Source: Vibrio gazogenes
GTDB lineage: Bacteria > Pseudomonadota > Gammaproteobacteria > Enterobacterales > Vibrionaceae
Assembly: GCF_002196515.1 (NCBI RefSeq)
Contig: NZ_CP018835.1
Location: forward strand, 3,348,001 to 3,412,000
Direction of reading: 5' to 3'
Length of the DNA: 64,000 bases
Below are positions 1 through 9,068 of the stretch, piece after piece. Made by a program: the position numbers and the translations under genes. Under the pieces are notes generated by a model. It did no database searches, was not told where the DNA came from, and worked only from the letters and a program-made list of their open reading frames with translations. Position 1 is the stretch's first letter; each line of letters opens with the position of its first letter.

Positions 1-1106
1 TTGCAATGTTATTTATTGCTGCCTGGTTCATTAATCTGGGGATTAGTTATTTATTAATCCGCAGCTTACGTTACCGGTTAAACTTAATGACGCCCGAGCA
101 GATAGAAAAAGGCTTTGTTTATCGTCAGTATATTCTTGATTCTGTCTATGAGGGGATTGTCGCTGTAGACAAAGAAGATAACGTGGTTCTGATTAATGAT
201 GCTGCAATGGAATATTTGGACATTCTTGACGCGGACATCCGTGGGAAACCCATTTCAGATTATATCTTTAACACGGATTTTTTTAGCAGTAACTCTCTTG
301 AAGAGCTGAAAGACGAAACCATTATTTGCAATGGTCATTCTCTGATTGCGACCCGTAAACCCATATACGATAAACAGGGCCATGAGCTCGGTTTAGTTGT
401 GAGTTTTCGCATTAATACCATGCAAACTGAGCTCGAAAACAAAATGAATCAGTATGCAAAGGATAAAGATAATCTCCGAGCGATCATTCACGAGTTCAAC
501 AACCAGATGTCTGTGATTTACGGCTTACTTGAGATGAGACGTTATGACAGTGTCTTGCAATACATTAATACAGAATTTTCGACCCGGCAGAATGATGTTC
601 GAGAAATATCAAGGATGTTACCCGTACCTGACCTTGCTGCGATGTTCCTAAGTAAAAGAGCGCGGGCGAAAGAGCTGAACATTACGCTCGAGATCGATCC
701 GATGAGTCAGATTGACAGTAAGTTGTTACCCATCGATATACAGGATATCACGTGTATTATTGGCAACTTGATCAGCAATGCTTTTGAAGAAATAGTCAAC
801 AGTAACGCAGAGCAACGGGTTGTCAGTCTGTATGTCTATCAGAGTGATGAGTTCATTATTGAAGTTGCAGACAGTGGCAGAGGGATTTCCGAAGAAGATG
901 TCGACAAAATTTTTGAGCGTGGTGTCACTTCGAAAGATGGTGATAATCACGGCATTGGGTTGCATCTGGTTAAAACACTGGTTGAGCAAGCCGGAGGGCG
1001 AATTGTTATTGAAGAATCAGATTTTGGCGGCGCTTTATTTATTGTGTTTATTCCGTTAAAAATTTGTTCTATATCAAAGCAATCAAGATATGTTGAAGTG
1101 GATTAA
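1..1106 (+). CDS. CitA/DcuS-type sensor histidine kinase, 5' truncated by window edge
   Basis: The reading frame is open from the first bases, so the N-terminal periplasmic sensor domain expected for this family lies outside the window. What remains begins with the end of a membrane segment (FIAAWFINLGISYLL), then a PAS domain (about nt 130-430), then a Spo0B/CitA-type dimerisation helix with the phosphoacceptor histidine in IIHEFNNQ (His codon near nt 489). A C-terminal HATPase domain follows, with N-box (IIGNLISNAFEE), G1 (DSGRGI) and G2 (GIGLHLV). HEFNN is characteristic of the citrate/C4-dicarboxylate kinase family. It probably senses a di- or tricarboxylate and phosphorylates the response regulator encoded at 2947-3633 on the other strand; the transporter gene lies between them. 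The ligand is inferred only from neighbours. Confidence 0.9.
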   Translation, partial: AMLFIAAWFINLGISYLLIRSLRYRLNLMTPEQIEKGFVYRQYILDSVYEGIVAVDKEDNVVLINDAAMEYLDILDADIRGKPISDYIFNTDFFSSNSLEELKDETIICNGHSLIATRKPIYDKQGHELGLVVSFRINTMQTELENKMNQYAKDKDNLRAIIHEFNNQMSVIYGLLEMRRYDSVLQYINTEFSTRQNDVREISRMLPVPDLAAMFLSKRARAKELNITLEIDPMSQIDSKLLPIDIQDITCIIGNLISNAFEEIVNSNAEQRVVSLYVYQSDEFIIEVADSGRGISEEDVDKIFERGVTSKDGDNHGIGLHLVKTLVEQAGGRIVIEESDFGGALFIVFIPLKICSISKQSRYVEVD

Positions 1107-1257
1107 TTTTCGGGGTACTGATTCAATGGAATTAAAACCATTAAACCCATATTGTTGATTTTCACTTGATTATTCAAAGTTTATTGTCACAGATGATATT
1201 CTTGTTTGAATTTACTATCTACTCAGTTATTTATTTTAATGCTGAGAGTGACAAATT

Positions 1258-2700
1258 ATGACTTCGACACTGATGAGCGAAAGGCTCCCACGAGAGCCCT
1301 TTATTAACAAGAAATTGTTATCCATATTATTGGTCGTTATTGTTCCACTTCTATTTTATATATCACCAGCTCCGGAAGGTTTATCTGTCCAGGGATGGCA
1401 TTTATGTGGCTTGTTTATCGCGACAATCCTTGGATTAATATTTAAACCTTTTCCTGCCCCTGTAATTTTATTATCCGTGATTTCGGTTATCGGTCTGACT
1501 GGTGGCGATGCGAAGCTGGCGTTAAGCGGATATTCATCCACGACAACCTGGATCGTATTTTCTGCGTTAATTATGAGTAACGCAATTCTGGTCACTGGTC
1601 TGGGAAAACGGATTGGATATCTTCTGATTGATAAGTTCGGAAAAACCAGTCTGAGACTGGGGTATGTTCTGGCTATGCTAGACTTCATTATTGCCCCCTG
1701 TACACCATCGATTACGGCCAGAGCCGGTGGGATCGTCTTCTCTGTTGCAAAAAGTATTTCAGCTTCTCTGAATTCCTACCCGGATTCAGGTGCCAGAAAA
1801 ATTGGTTCTTATCTGATGATGAACTCGTTTTTAAATACTAAATCAACAGCTTATGTATTTTTGACCGCGGCTGCTCCCAACCTGCTGATTTTACCGTTTA
1901 TTAAAGACATTCTTGGTGTTGATCTGACTTGGACGAGCTGGTTCGTTGGTGCCGTTGTTCCTGGTATCGTCATGCTGCTTCTGACACCGCTGATTATCTA
2001 TATGGTGTATCCACCGGAAGAGAAAAAAATCGATAATAAACGCATTGCTAAAGAAGGTCTGGAAGAGCTTGGTGCTTTTAGTAAAAGAGAAAAAGTGCTG
2101 GGTATTATTTTCATTCTGGCTTTAGCTGGCTGGGTGATGGGGTCTATATTCCATCTGAGTGCTGCGGTTGTTGCGATAGCAGCATTTATGCTGATGCTCC
2201 TCTGTGGTGTTATGTCTTGGGATGAAGTATTACAGGCTAAAGGTGCATGGACGGTACTTGTTTGGTTTGGTGGTGTCATCGGGCTGTCTGCCTCTTTGAA
2301 AGCAGAAGGCTTCTTCTCTTGGCTTGGTTCATTGATGAATCACTTGGCCAGTGCCGATACTAACGCTACGCTGGCCTTTATGCTGATTGTATTGTGTAGT
2401 GTGTTGGTTCGTTATTTCATTGTTTCTGGTTCTGCCTACGTTGTATCGATGATTCCGGTATTCTTTACGCTGGGGCTGATGATGGGGGTTTCTCCTGGTC
2501 AGTTAGCTATCGCGTTGGCATGTTCTGCTGTCTATGGTAGTGGTATTACTCACTATAGCAGTGCTGCCGGTCCCATCATCTTTAGTGAAAACTATGTACC
2601 GCTGAAAAACTGGTGGACCGTCGGGGCTGTGGTTACTTTCATTAACTATGCGATTAACATGACAATCGGTCTGTGGTGGTGGAATATACTTGGACTATAG
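1258..2700 (+). CDS. DASS/CitT-family anion:sodium symporter or antiporter
   Basis: A 480-residue inner-membrane protein with about a dozen hydrophobic segments. It carries DASS (SLC13/CitT/TtdT) hallmarks: an APCTPSITARAGGI segment near residue 147, equivalent to the SNT substrate/sodium loop, and a second conserved stretch, SGSAYVVSMIPVF, near residue 390. The family imports or exchanges citrate, tartrate, succinate and related acids. The gene follows the sensor kinase by about 150 bp and is flanked on the other side by the response regulator, so it is the obvious target of that two-component pair. With a PrpF-type isomerase and aconitase close by, an aconitate-like tricarboxylate is a plausible substrate, but nothing in the sequence fixes it. 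An alternative in-frame ATG lies at 1273. Confidence 0.88.
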   Translation: MTSTLMSERLPREPFINKKLLSILLVVIVPLLFYISPAPEGLSVQGWHLCGLFIATILGLIFKPFPAPVILLSVISVIGLTGGDAKLALSGYSSTTTWIVFSALIMSNAILVTGLGKRIGYLLIDKFGKTSLRLGYVLAMLDFIIAPCTPSITARAGGIVFSVAKSISASLNSYPDSGARKIGSYLMMNSFLNTKSTAYVFLTAAAPNLLILPFIKDILGVDLTWTSWFVGAVVPGIVMLLLTPLIIYMVYPPEEKKIDNKRIAKEGLEELGAFSKREKVLGIIFILALAGWVMGSIFHLSAAVVAIAAFMLMLLCGVMSWDEVLQAKGAWTVLVWFGGVIGLSASLKAEGFFSWLGSLMNHLASADTNATLAFMLIVLCSVLVRYFIVSGSAYVVSMIPVFFTLGLMMGVSPGQLAIALACSAVYGSGITHYSSAAGPIIFSENYVPLKNWWTVGAVVTFINYAINMTIGLWWWNILGL

Positions 2701-2744
2701 ATTTTCCCCTGAGTCACATTGATCAGTTTAGATAAATCGAAAAA

Positions 2745-2789
2745 GCTGCCCGGTTGATATCTCTTTCCAGATGAGAAATCCCGGGCAGT
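2745..2789 (-). terminator. Hairpin terminator downstream of the response regulator
   Basis: Arms ctgcccgg (2746-2753) and ccgggcag (2781-2788) are fully complementary. Read on the minus strand the hairpin is followed by gctttttcg, a T-rich run. It can end transcripts of the minus-strand regulator and may also stop transporter transcripts from the plus strand. Confidence 0.6.
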
Positions 2790-2911
2790 TCTGTGTCTGG
2801 TCGATGAAGCAAGATGAATCGCCTCAGGCATGAAACCTTGTTGTCAGGCATCTGAGCATATCGGATGAGTACGGATAAAAGAGAAGTAAAAGAAAGTATA
2901 CAGAAAGGATG

Positions 2912-2930
2912 ATTCCCGCCTGGCGGGAAT
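2912..2930 (-). terminator. Short hairpin just after the response-regulator stop
   Basis: Arms attcccg and cgggaat enclose a five-base loop and lie 17 bp past the stop codon of the regulator. The T-run after it is poor, so it may act as a 3' stabiliser rather than a terminator. Confidence 0.4.
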
Positions 2931-2946
2931 AAGAGAGAAAGTGGAA

Positions 2947-3633
2947 TCAGACGACGGCTTTGCTGAAGAATCGTTGAGGTCGGCCCACTTTTCCGTGTTT
3001 GACGGTCGCTTTTAAATACCCACTGCTGACCGCATATTCAAGATATCTTCTGGCGGTTGTCCGACTGACAGAGGCTTCGACACTGACTTGCACAGAAGTG
3101 TAACTCTGGTCTTTTGAAAAGACAGCCAGAATTTGCTGTAAGGTAATTTCATCGATACCTTTGGGATGTCTTATGCCTTCTTCTGAGTTATTGTGCTTGT
3201 TGTACATTTTCTTGATGAAGCTTTGGTCTATCTGGCCGTCTTGATTCAGGCTGATTTCTTTATGGAACTGATAGTAGCGTCCCAGCGTTTCAGAAATCTG
3301 ATCCAACGCAAATGGTTTGATGATGTAGTCAAAAGCACCCAGACGAATGGCGTTTGTCGCTGTTTCAATATCATTCGCCGCAGTAATAAAGATGACATCA
3401 ATGTTGCTATCCTGAGAGCGAAGTCTGCGGAAAAATTCAATGCCGGTTCCGTCTGGTAAGTAGTTGTCCAGTATGATCAGTTTCACTGAAAAGTGATTGA
3501 GCATCATCCTTGCATCAGCAAGTGATTTGGCTGTGCCGACAACTCTGAATGGGTATATTTGAGAAATGTGGTCAGATAATAAGCCCGAAATCTCTTTAAT
3601 ATCTTCAACGATTAATAAATCAATTCTGTTCAT
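2947..3633 (-). CDS. CitB/DpiA-type response regulator
   Basis: A 228-residue regulator. The N-terminal receiver domain has the acidic pair at E10-D11, phosphoacceptor D56 in LIILDNYLPDG and the conserved lysine in IIKPFA near residue 106. The C-terminal third holds a helix-turn-helix of the CitB/DcuR type (TSVQVSVEASVSRTTARRYL) ending in KVGRPQRFF, a usual family ending. It is the likely partner of the kinase at 1-1106. Placement is unusual: kinase and regulator are convergent and separated by the transporter gene, not in one operon. Promoter elements must lie in 3634-4183. Confidence 0.9.
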   Translation of the reverse strand: MNRIDLLIVEDIKEISGLLSDHISQIYPFRVVGTAKSLADARMMLNHFSVKLIILDNYLPDGTGIEFFRRLRSQDSNIDVIFITAANDIETATNAIRLGAFDYIIKPFALDQISETLGRYYQFHKEISLNQDGQIDQSFIKKMYNKHNNSEEGIRHPKGIDEITLQQILAVFSKDQSYTSVQVSVEASVSRTTARRYLEYAVSSGYLKATVKHGKVGRPQRFFSKAVV

Positions 3634-4183
3634 AGAATAATTTAGCCTTGACTAAAATTGATGAAACTACCGGGTCATTGTCCCATTATAAGTGATAGAT
3701 GTCACACTAACACAGATGCCAAATAAAGGAAGTGAATGAAGGCAAGATAATAGTATTTTTTAAAATTAAGATCTAGTGATGTCTGACTGAGTATTCTATC
3801 TAAAACATGAGTTGGACTCGGGGTTGATCTGAATCAATCACGGGATAAATGTTGTTCATGAACTTGTGGTTGTAAAGTAAATCATTAAAGCGATGACTTT
3901 GGTAGAAATGAATACAATATTCAAATGGATTTCTACATCATGGCCCGGTGATTTTTACGAAGTCGGTTAGAACTGTTTGAATTAAGCATGAATCACTCAA
4001 AAATCTATTAGTGAATGAATATTGCGCTGAATGGGGAATACTATTCAGGATATCTGAAAGAGTAAGTATGATCTATCGAGATATTATTAATCTATGTTCA
4101 TTGTCAGTGATTTATCGGTTATTCCAGTCCTAAGCTAGAGAAATATTCCTGAGCAGGACAATAAGGCGTGTGTTGTTTTGAGT
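3634..4183. other. Intergenic stretch, no gene seen
   Basis: About 550 bp, AT-rich, between the start of the response regulator and the terminator of the PrpF-family gene, both on the minus strand. No open frame with a plausible start or family resemblance was found. It probably contains the regulator's promoter, but I cannot point to a site. Confidence 0.5.
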
Positions 4184-4220
4184 AAAATCCGCCTTCTCAC
4201 GAGATAAGCAGGCGGATTTT
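4184..4220 (-). terminator. Terminator of the PrpF-family gene
   Basis: Complementary arms aaaatccgcc (4184-4193) and ggcggatttt (4211-4220) flank a 17-base loop. T-runs on both sides make it potentially bidirectional. It lies 14 bp beyond the stop codon of the gene at 4235-5293. Confidence 0.75.
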
Positions 4221-4234
4221 TACTTCAGATAGCA

Positions 4235-5293
4235 TCAGAGTGAGAGGACACCATCGAGAATTTTTTTAGCGGTCCTGACCAGAGAAACCGACGACACTTT
4301 GCCATTTTCTCGGGCGACTTTCAGATCGATGAATCCTGATGGGTGTTCAATACAACAGTCGACGAGCTCTGCGTCTTGCGAAAGTAAGTCGTCGCTGACT
4401 GTTCCGCGATGGCATAGCGACATGGCAAGAGCAATACTGCCGGTGACTGCAATCGCTTTATGGCATGTTCTTGGCACATAGTAACGCGCGTTAATGGTCC
4501 CTTTATCCGTTGCCGGTTTTGAAACCAAAATTGGTTTGGGAATGACTTTATCGGAGACGTCACCCAATCCCATCATTTCTCCCGCCTGGCGTCGTAAAGC
4601 TTCCAGTTTTTGGGTAAATTCAGTATCTGCATCCAGTTCGGCCGGTTTCTCGTAACCCGTTTTGCCGAATTGGGCTGCATCAACAATCATGACCGGAATG
4701 GCAGCATCAATGCAGGTTATATTGTAACCGTCGAATTGGTCCTGCACATTGCCTGTCGGGAAGAGTTTTCCCGTTTTTGCACCTTCCACATCAAGGAAAC
4801 TCAATTCGATCGGTGCACCCGGGCTGTTGACGCCGCTGATGTAAGTATCGCCATCATAGTTTACTTTGCCGTTTGGGGTTTCAACCGTGGCGTGGATAAT
4901 TTTGTTGGTATTTAAATTGCGGATACGAATGGTGGTTTTGTCACCATTGGCTTTGACTAAACCTTTTTCCAGTGCAAAGGGACCGACACCGGAAAGGATA
5001 TTTCCGCAGTTAGGCGAGAAGTCGACTTTTTTCTCAGTGATGCCGACTTGTGCAAACAGATAATCAACATCGACACCCGGTTCGGATGATGGTCCGACAA
5101 TGGCGACTTTACTGGTGAGACTGTTTCCGCCACCAATGCCTTCAATTTGCAGCTCATGGCCAGAGCCCATTACCTTTTCCAGAATTTTAGCAATTTCTTC
5201 CCGGTCTTCAGGTAAATCTGAGGCAAGAAAGTAAGGACCGCGAGAAGTGCCGCCACGCATCATAGTTAAGGGCAGTTGAGTTAGCTGAGTCAT
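4235..5293 (-). CDS. PrpF/GalD-family isomerase (aconitate or oxalomesaconate isomerase type)
   Basis: A 352-residue cytoplasmic protein of the PrpF family (diaminopimelate-epimerase fold). It opens with the family signature MRGGTSRGPYF (residues 12-22) and has GIGGGNSLTSKVAIV near residue 54 and SPNCGNILSGVGPFA near residue 93, which contains a conserved cysteine. Members shift double bonds in unsaturated tricarboxylates: 2-methylaconitate (PrpF), trans-aconitate, or 4-oxalomesaconate (GalD). No prpB, prpC or acnD accompanies it, which speaks against the methylcitrate cycle, and no gallate genes are present. The divergent acnB and the nearby tricarboxylate-type transporter favour conversion of trans-aconitate to cis-aconitate; that is inference. 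ATG start with a GAGAG-type ribosome site. Confidence 0.85.
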   Translation of the reverse strand: MTQLTQLPLTMMRGGTSRGPYFLASDLPEDREEIAKILEKVMGSGHELQIEGIGGGNSLTSKVAIVGPSSEPGVDVDYLFAQVGITEKKVDFSPNCGNILSGVGPFALEKGLVKANGDKTTIRIRNLNTNKIIHATVETPNGKVNYDGDTYISGVNSPGAPIELSFLDVEGAKTGKLFPTGNVQDQFDGYNITCIDAAIPVMIVDAAQFGKTGYEKPAELDADTEFTQKLEALRRQAGEMMGLGDVSDKVIPKPILVSKPATDKGTINARYYVPRTCHKAIAVTGSIALAMSLCHRGTVSDDLLSQDAELVDCCIEHPSGFIDLKVARENGKVSSVSLVRTAKKILDGVLSL

Positions 5294-5719
5294 AGGATCT
5301 CTCTTGTTATCCAGTAATAAGACTGATCTTCTGCTAATCGGGAAAAGAGATGTGAGAGGTCTGAAGGACGATGACTAAATTTAAAAAAACAGTATGGTTA
5401 TAATGAACAAAATTATTGAGATCGTTGTAGATTCGTCACTATTACCGTGGTGCTTTGTTGAATAGCTATATGCATAATGATTTATATCTGAATCGTGCGC
5501 GGTTGAGTGCGCGGTACATTGTGTCCGGAGAATGCATTTTTTTAGGTAAATGCTAATCCTTATCGTTCAATAACAATAATTTGAAGGTAAAAACTCTTTT
5601 TTGTTCATTAAATCTATACTGTTTTTTATTTACTTTTTCATTCGGTTACATGTCATATTTCTGGAGAGCAAAAACCATAAAATGGTCCCAATTTCTAATT
5701 CCAGAAGGGAACATTACCG
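5294..5719. promoter_or_regulatory. Divergent promoter region between PrpF-family gene and acnB
   Basis: 426 bp without a gene, holding the promoters of both divergent genes. It contains a direct repeat of gtgcgcggt at 5495-5503 and 5507-5515 (12 bp start to start, roughly one helical turn), a possible regulator site. No matching copy was noticed upstream of the transporter. An AT-rich stretch precedes acnB, whose ribosome site is agaaggga. Confidence 0.45.
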
Positions 5720-8308
5720 ATGAAGCGAATATATCAACAATATCTCGATAAATGCGAAGAACGCGCGGCTCAGGGGGTGGTAAAACCCGCTTTAACTGCT
5801 GAAGAGGTTCAGGCTTGCTTTGCCTTGTTACAGTCCGAAGCCGACGGTGCATTATCAGCAGAGATTCTTGATTTATTGAAAAATCATACACCTGCCGGTG
5901 TGGATGATGCTGCAAAAGTAAAAGCAGACATCCTCGGTCAGATTGCTCAGGGGACGCTTTCCGTTGCGGCAATTTCTCCCCGAGAGGCGACCCAAATGCT
6001 GGGTAGCATGGTGGGTGGCTATTGTGTGGATAAGCTGATTTTACTGTTGGATGATGCTCAATTGGCTGAAGAAGCAGCAAACCAGCTGAAAAATATGCTG
6101 TTAGTGTATGAAAAATCGGACGATATCATTGCAAAAGCTCGTGAAGGCAATACATACGCGAAGCAGGTGGTAGACAGTTGGGCTCAGGAAGAGTGGTTGA
6201 GTCGTCAGTCACCGGTTGCTGAGTGCCTGACCATGACCGTCTTCAAAGTCACGGGCGAGTCAACGACTGATGACTTCTCGCCGGCACCGAATGCATGGTC
6301 AAGACCGGATATTCCACTCCATGCTCTGAGTATGTATAAAAATGCCCGCGACGGGATTCAGCCGGATCAGGATGGAGAGCGAGGGCCAGTCCGTTTAATC
6401 AATGAATTAAAGCAACACGGTCATCCTATCTGTTTTGTCGGTGATGTTGTCGGCACCGGGTCTTCTCGTAAATCGGCGGCGAACTCATTAATCTGGTACA
6501 TCGGCCACGACATTCCCTGCGTACCGAATAAACGCAGGGGTGGGGTTGTGTTAGGGGGTAAGATTGCGCCTATCTTCTTTAATACATTAGAAGATTCAGG
6601 CGCCATGCCGATTGAAGTTGATGTTTCAAATATTGCTATGGGCGATGTGATTGATATTTATCCATATCAGGGGCTGATTAAGCGTCATGGCAGTGATGAA
6701 GTCCTGGCTGAGTTTACACTGAAACATGATGCCATTCTGGCGCAGGTTCGTGCCGGTGGCCGGATCCCTTACCTGATTGGTAAATCTCTGACTGAGCGCG
6801 TGCGTCAATCATTAGGTTTAACACAAGACAAGCCCAAAGCGGATACCGTTGACCAACCGTTTACTCTGGCGCAAAAAATTGTGGGTCAAGCCTGTGGTGT
6901 TGCCGGGGTTCGACCGGGCACGTTCTGCACACCCAAAGTAACGACGGTTGGTTCTCAGGATACCACCGGTGCGATGACGCGTGATGAAATTAAAGATCTG
7001 GCCTGTATGAAGTTCAGTGCTGATCTGGTGATGCAGTCATTTTGTCATACCAATGCTTATCCCCGTGTGATTGACAGCCAGCTTCATGCAACACTGCCGG
7101 AATTTTTTGAATCCCGGGGCGGAGTCGCACTGAGACCCGGCGATGGTGTGATCCACTCATGGCTTAACCGGATGTTAGTCCCAGATACACTGGGTACCGG
7201 TGGTGACAGTCATACTCGTTTCCCGATGGGTATTTCATTCCCTGCCGGGTCCGGTTTGGTGGCATATGCTGCTGCAACCGGGACGATGCCTATCGATATG
7301 CCGGAATCGGTACTGGTGAAATTCAAAGGTGAGATGAAGTCAGGTATTACGCTGCGTGATTTGGTGCATGCCATTCCTTATTTTGCCAGAAAACAGGGGT
7401 TACTGACGATCGAAAAAGCCAATAAGGTCAATGTGTTCTCCGGACGTATCATTGAAATTCAGGGGCTGGAAAGCTTATCTGTTGATCAGGCATTTGAATT
7501 AGCCGATGCAACCGCAGAGCGTTCGGCAGCGGCAACGACAATTGCGTTAGCGCCAGAGCAGGTGATTAAAAATGTGCGTTCAAATGTCACCCTACTTGAA
7601 TGGATGATCGGGCAAAACTATGGCCATCGGGATACTTTGCAAAGCAGAGTCGATGCGCTGAAAACCTGGTTAGAAAAACCAACCTTGCTGGCCGCAGATC
7701 CGGATGCCGAATACGCAGCGACGCTTGAGATTGATTTGGCTGAGATTGACGAACCGATTCTCTGTTGTCCAAATGATCCGGATGATGCGCGTCAATTGTC
7801 TGAAGTCGCAGGCACTAAAATTGATGAAGTGTTCATTGGCTCCTGTATGACCAATATTGGTCATTTCCGGGCCGTCGGTAAATTGCTTGATAAATTACCG
7901 GATCTGACTCATGCAACACTGTGGATAGCACCACCAACAAAAATGGATGCGGCACAACTACGCAAAGAAGGTATTTTGAACACCTATATTCGGGCCAGAG
8001 CGCGGGTTGAAGAACCCGGATGTTCTTTATGTATGGGCAATCAGGCTCAGGTCAGAGAAGGTGCAACGGCGGTTTCAACATCGACACGTAATTTCCCGAA
8101 TCGACTGGGACAAGGTTCTAAAGTATTTCTGGCATCGGCTGAGCTGGCCGCAGTCACTGCTATTCTGGGCTACTTACCGAGTGTTGATGAGTACCGTTCC
8201 CGCGTGTCTGTCCTCAGCGAGAATCAAGACAGTCTGTATCAGGAGCTTTTGTTTGATCAGGATGTTGCCTATCAGACTGAAAACCGGATTGCCGTTGTGT
8301 CCTGCTAG
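5720..8308 (+). CDS. acnB: Aconitate hydratase B (bifunctional aconitase/2-methylisocitrate dehydratase)
   Basis: 862 residues, matching the usual AcnB length of about 865. Order: N-terminal HEAT-like helical domain (about 1-160), swivel domain with GDVVGTGSSRKSAANS near residue 241, then the catalytic domains. The [4Fe-4S] ligands are visible as GSCMTNIGH near residue 712 and CSLCMGNQ near residue 772, the AcnB rather than AcnA/AcnD arrangement. It interconverts citrate, cis-aconitate and isocitrate in the cytoplasm. In this context it could complete conversion of imported aconitate to isocitrate. Vibrios normally carry an acnB for the TCA cycle, so this is either that gene or a second, pathway-linked copy; the window cannot say which. 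Confidence 0.95.
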   Translation: MKRIYQQYLDKCEERAAQGVVKPALTAEEVQACFALLQSEADGALSAEILDLLKNHTPAGVDDAAKVKADILGQIAQGTLSVAAISPREATQMLGSMVGGYCVDKLILLLDDAQLAEEAANQLKNMLLVYEKSDDIIAKAREGNTYAKQVVDSWAQEEWLSRQSPVAECLTMTVFKVTGESTTDDFSPAPNAWSRPDIPLHALSMYKNARDGIQPDQDGERGPVRLINELKQHGHPICFVGDVVGTGSSRKSAANSLIWYIGHDIPCVPNKRRGGVVLGGKIAPIFFNTLEDSGAMPIEVDVSNIAMGDVIDIYPYQGLIKRHGSDEVLAEFTLKHDAILAQVRAGGRIPYLIGKSLTERVRQSLGLTQDKPKADTVDQPFTLAQKIVGQACGVAGVRPGTFCTPKVTTVGSQDTTGAMTRDEIKDLACMKFSADLVMQSFCHTNAYPRVIDSQLHATLPEFFESRGGVALRPGDGVIHSWLNRMLVPDTLGTGGDSHTRFPMGISFPAGSGLVAYAAATGTMPIDMPESVLVKFKGEMKSGITLRDLVHAIPYFARKQGLLTIEKANKVNVFSGRIIEIQGLESLSVDQAFELADATAERSAAATTIALAPEQVIKNVRSNVTLLEWMIGQNYGHRDTLQSRVDALKTWLEKPTLLAADPDAEYAATLEIDLAEIDEPILCCPNDPDDARQLSEVAGTKIDEVFIGSCMTNIGHFRAVGKLLDKLPDLTHATLWIAPPTKMDAAQLRKEGILNTYIRARARVEEPGCSLCMGNQAQVREGATAVSTSTRNFPNRLGQGSKVFLASAELAAVTAILGYLPSVDEYRSRVSVLSENQDSLYQELLFDQDVAYQTENRIAVVSC

Positions 8309-8359
8309 AACGCAAAGATAATCGGTTTTAGCCACATGCCTTGATTGAAAACATGTGAT

Positions 8360-8400
8360 AAAAAACAGGTGGTACCAAATGGTATTGCCTGTTTTTTTTT
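8360..8400 (+). terminator. acnB terminator
   Basis: The stem aaaaacagg / cctgttttt, extended by ggtacc / ggtatt around an aaat loop, is followed by a run of T. It begins about 50 bp after the acnB stop codon. Confidence 0.75.
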
Positions 8401-8602
8401 TGATGCCTCAGCCGCACTTAAAATCTGCATGAATATTAAATGAAGCGATGCAGAGTACACATTTAAAATTTAAATGTTGTGACAAATGCTTTCCCCCGAA
8501 TGGTTGTTATTTTGTTTATTGCCAATTAGGGGCCGTAGTTATTCGAACGACGCCTCAGTAAAGCGTTTTTCACAATATTATAATAATAATGAATGATTTA
8601 CT

Positions 8603-8705
8603 TATACCCAAGTAACCTCAAGAATCACTCCCGAAGGGCGATTTCACTGAACTCAGAGACTGTGTTAGAGATTCTCGCTGAAACTGCATCTTGAGGTTGG
8701 GTATA
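8603..8705. repeat. Vibrio-type extragenic inverted repeat (about 103 bp)
   Basis: Left arm tatacccaagtaacctcaag (8603-8622) and right arm cttgaggttgggtata (8690-8705) are inverted copies apart from a gtaa insertion. The interior also has partly self-complementary stretches. No reading frame lies inside. From general knowledge, elements with tatacccaa/ttgggtata ends are frequent between genes in Vibrio; this copy is a non-coding, MITE-like or REP-like element. Confidence 0.55.
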
Positions 8706-8821
8706 CATTAGATAAATGTTTAAGTGCGATTTTGGTGCTTGTTCTCTGTGGACAGGCACTTGCAAAGACTCAATGATTCGGGGTGTTTTCGCTGTCGTAT
8801 CGGCAGTTTTTAAAAGTTCGG

Positions 8822-8992
8822 TTATGTCATGAGGAAGGCATCTGAAACGACGTGCTTGGCAATACCGAGACGAATGAGCAATTTATTATCGAGTTTAAAG
8901 GCTTGCATTATTTTATTGATCACATTGGTTTTTACTTTCTCAAAGTTATCAACCAAGTGGCGTCCGCTTAAGTTGTTCGGTTGCAATCGAGC
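8822..8992 (-). pseudogene. Unidentified 56-codon reading-frame fragment
   Basis: On the minus strand a frame runs from just after a stop (cta at 8993-8995) to a TAA at 8822-8824. It encodes a plausible soluble peptide containing SGRHLVDNFEKVKTNVI and LDNKLLIRLGIAKHVV, with no start codon near its 5' end. The composition looks protein-like, so it may be the 3' remnant of a gene lost when the flanking repeat or the arabinofuranosidase region was rearranged. I do not recognise the family, and chance remains possible. Confidence 0.3.
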
Positions 8993-9068
8993 CTATTTAC
9001 GATAAAGCCAATAGCGTTTTAACGCTCGTATTCTGGGTGTTATACAACTTAAATTAAGGAAAATATAA

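Larger units (their letters stand above)
8401..9068. other. Intergenic region between acnB and the GH51 gene
   Basis: About 670 bp with no intact gene. It holds the inverted-repeat element at 8603-8705 and the possible gene remnant at 8822-8992. The last 70 bp should contain the promoter of the arabinofuranosidase, whose ribosome site is ttaagga ahead of the ATG at 9069. Confidence 0.5.

Noticed and set aside
5646..6080. 144-residue frame antisense to acnB
   Set aside because: It is a shadow of a well-supported gene, with no start context.
4235..8308. PrpF-AcnD methylcitrate cycle
   Set aside because: The aconitase is clearly AcnB by its Fe-S motif arrangement and HEAT N-terminus, and prpB and prpC are missing.
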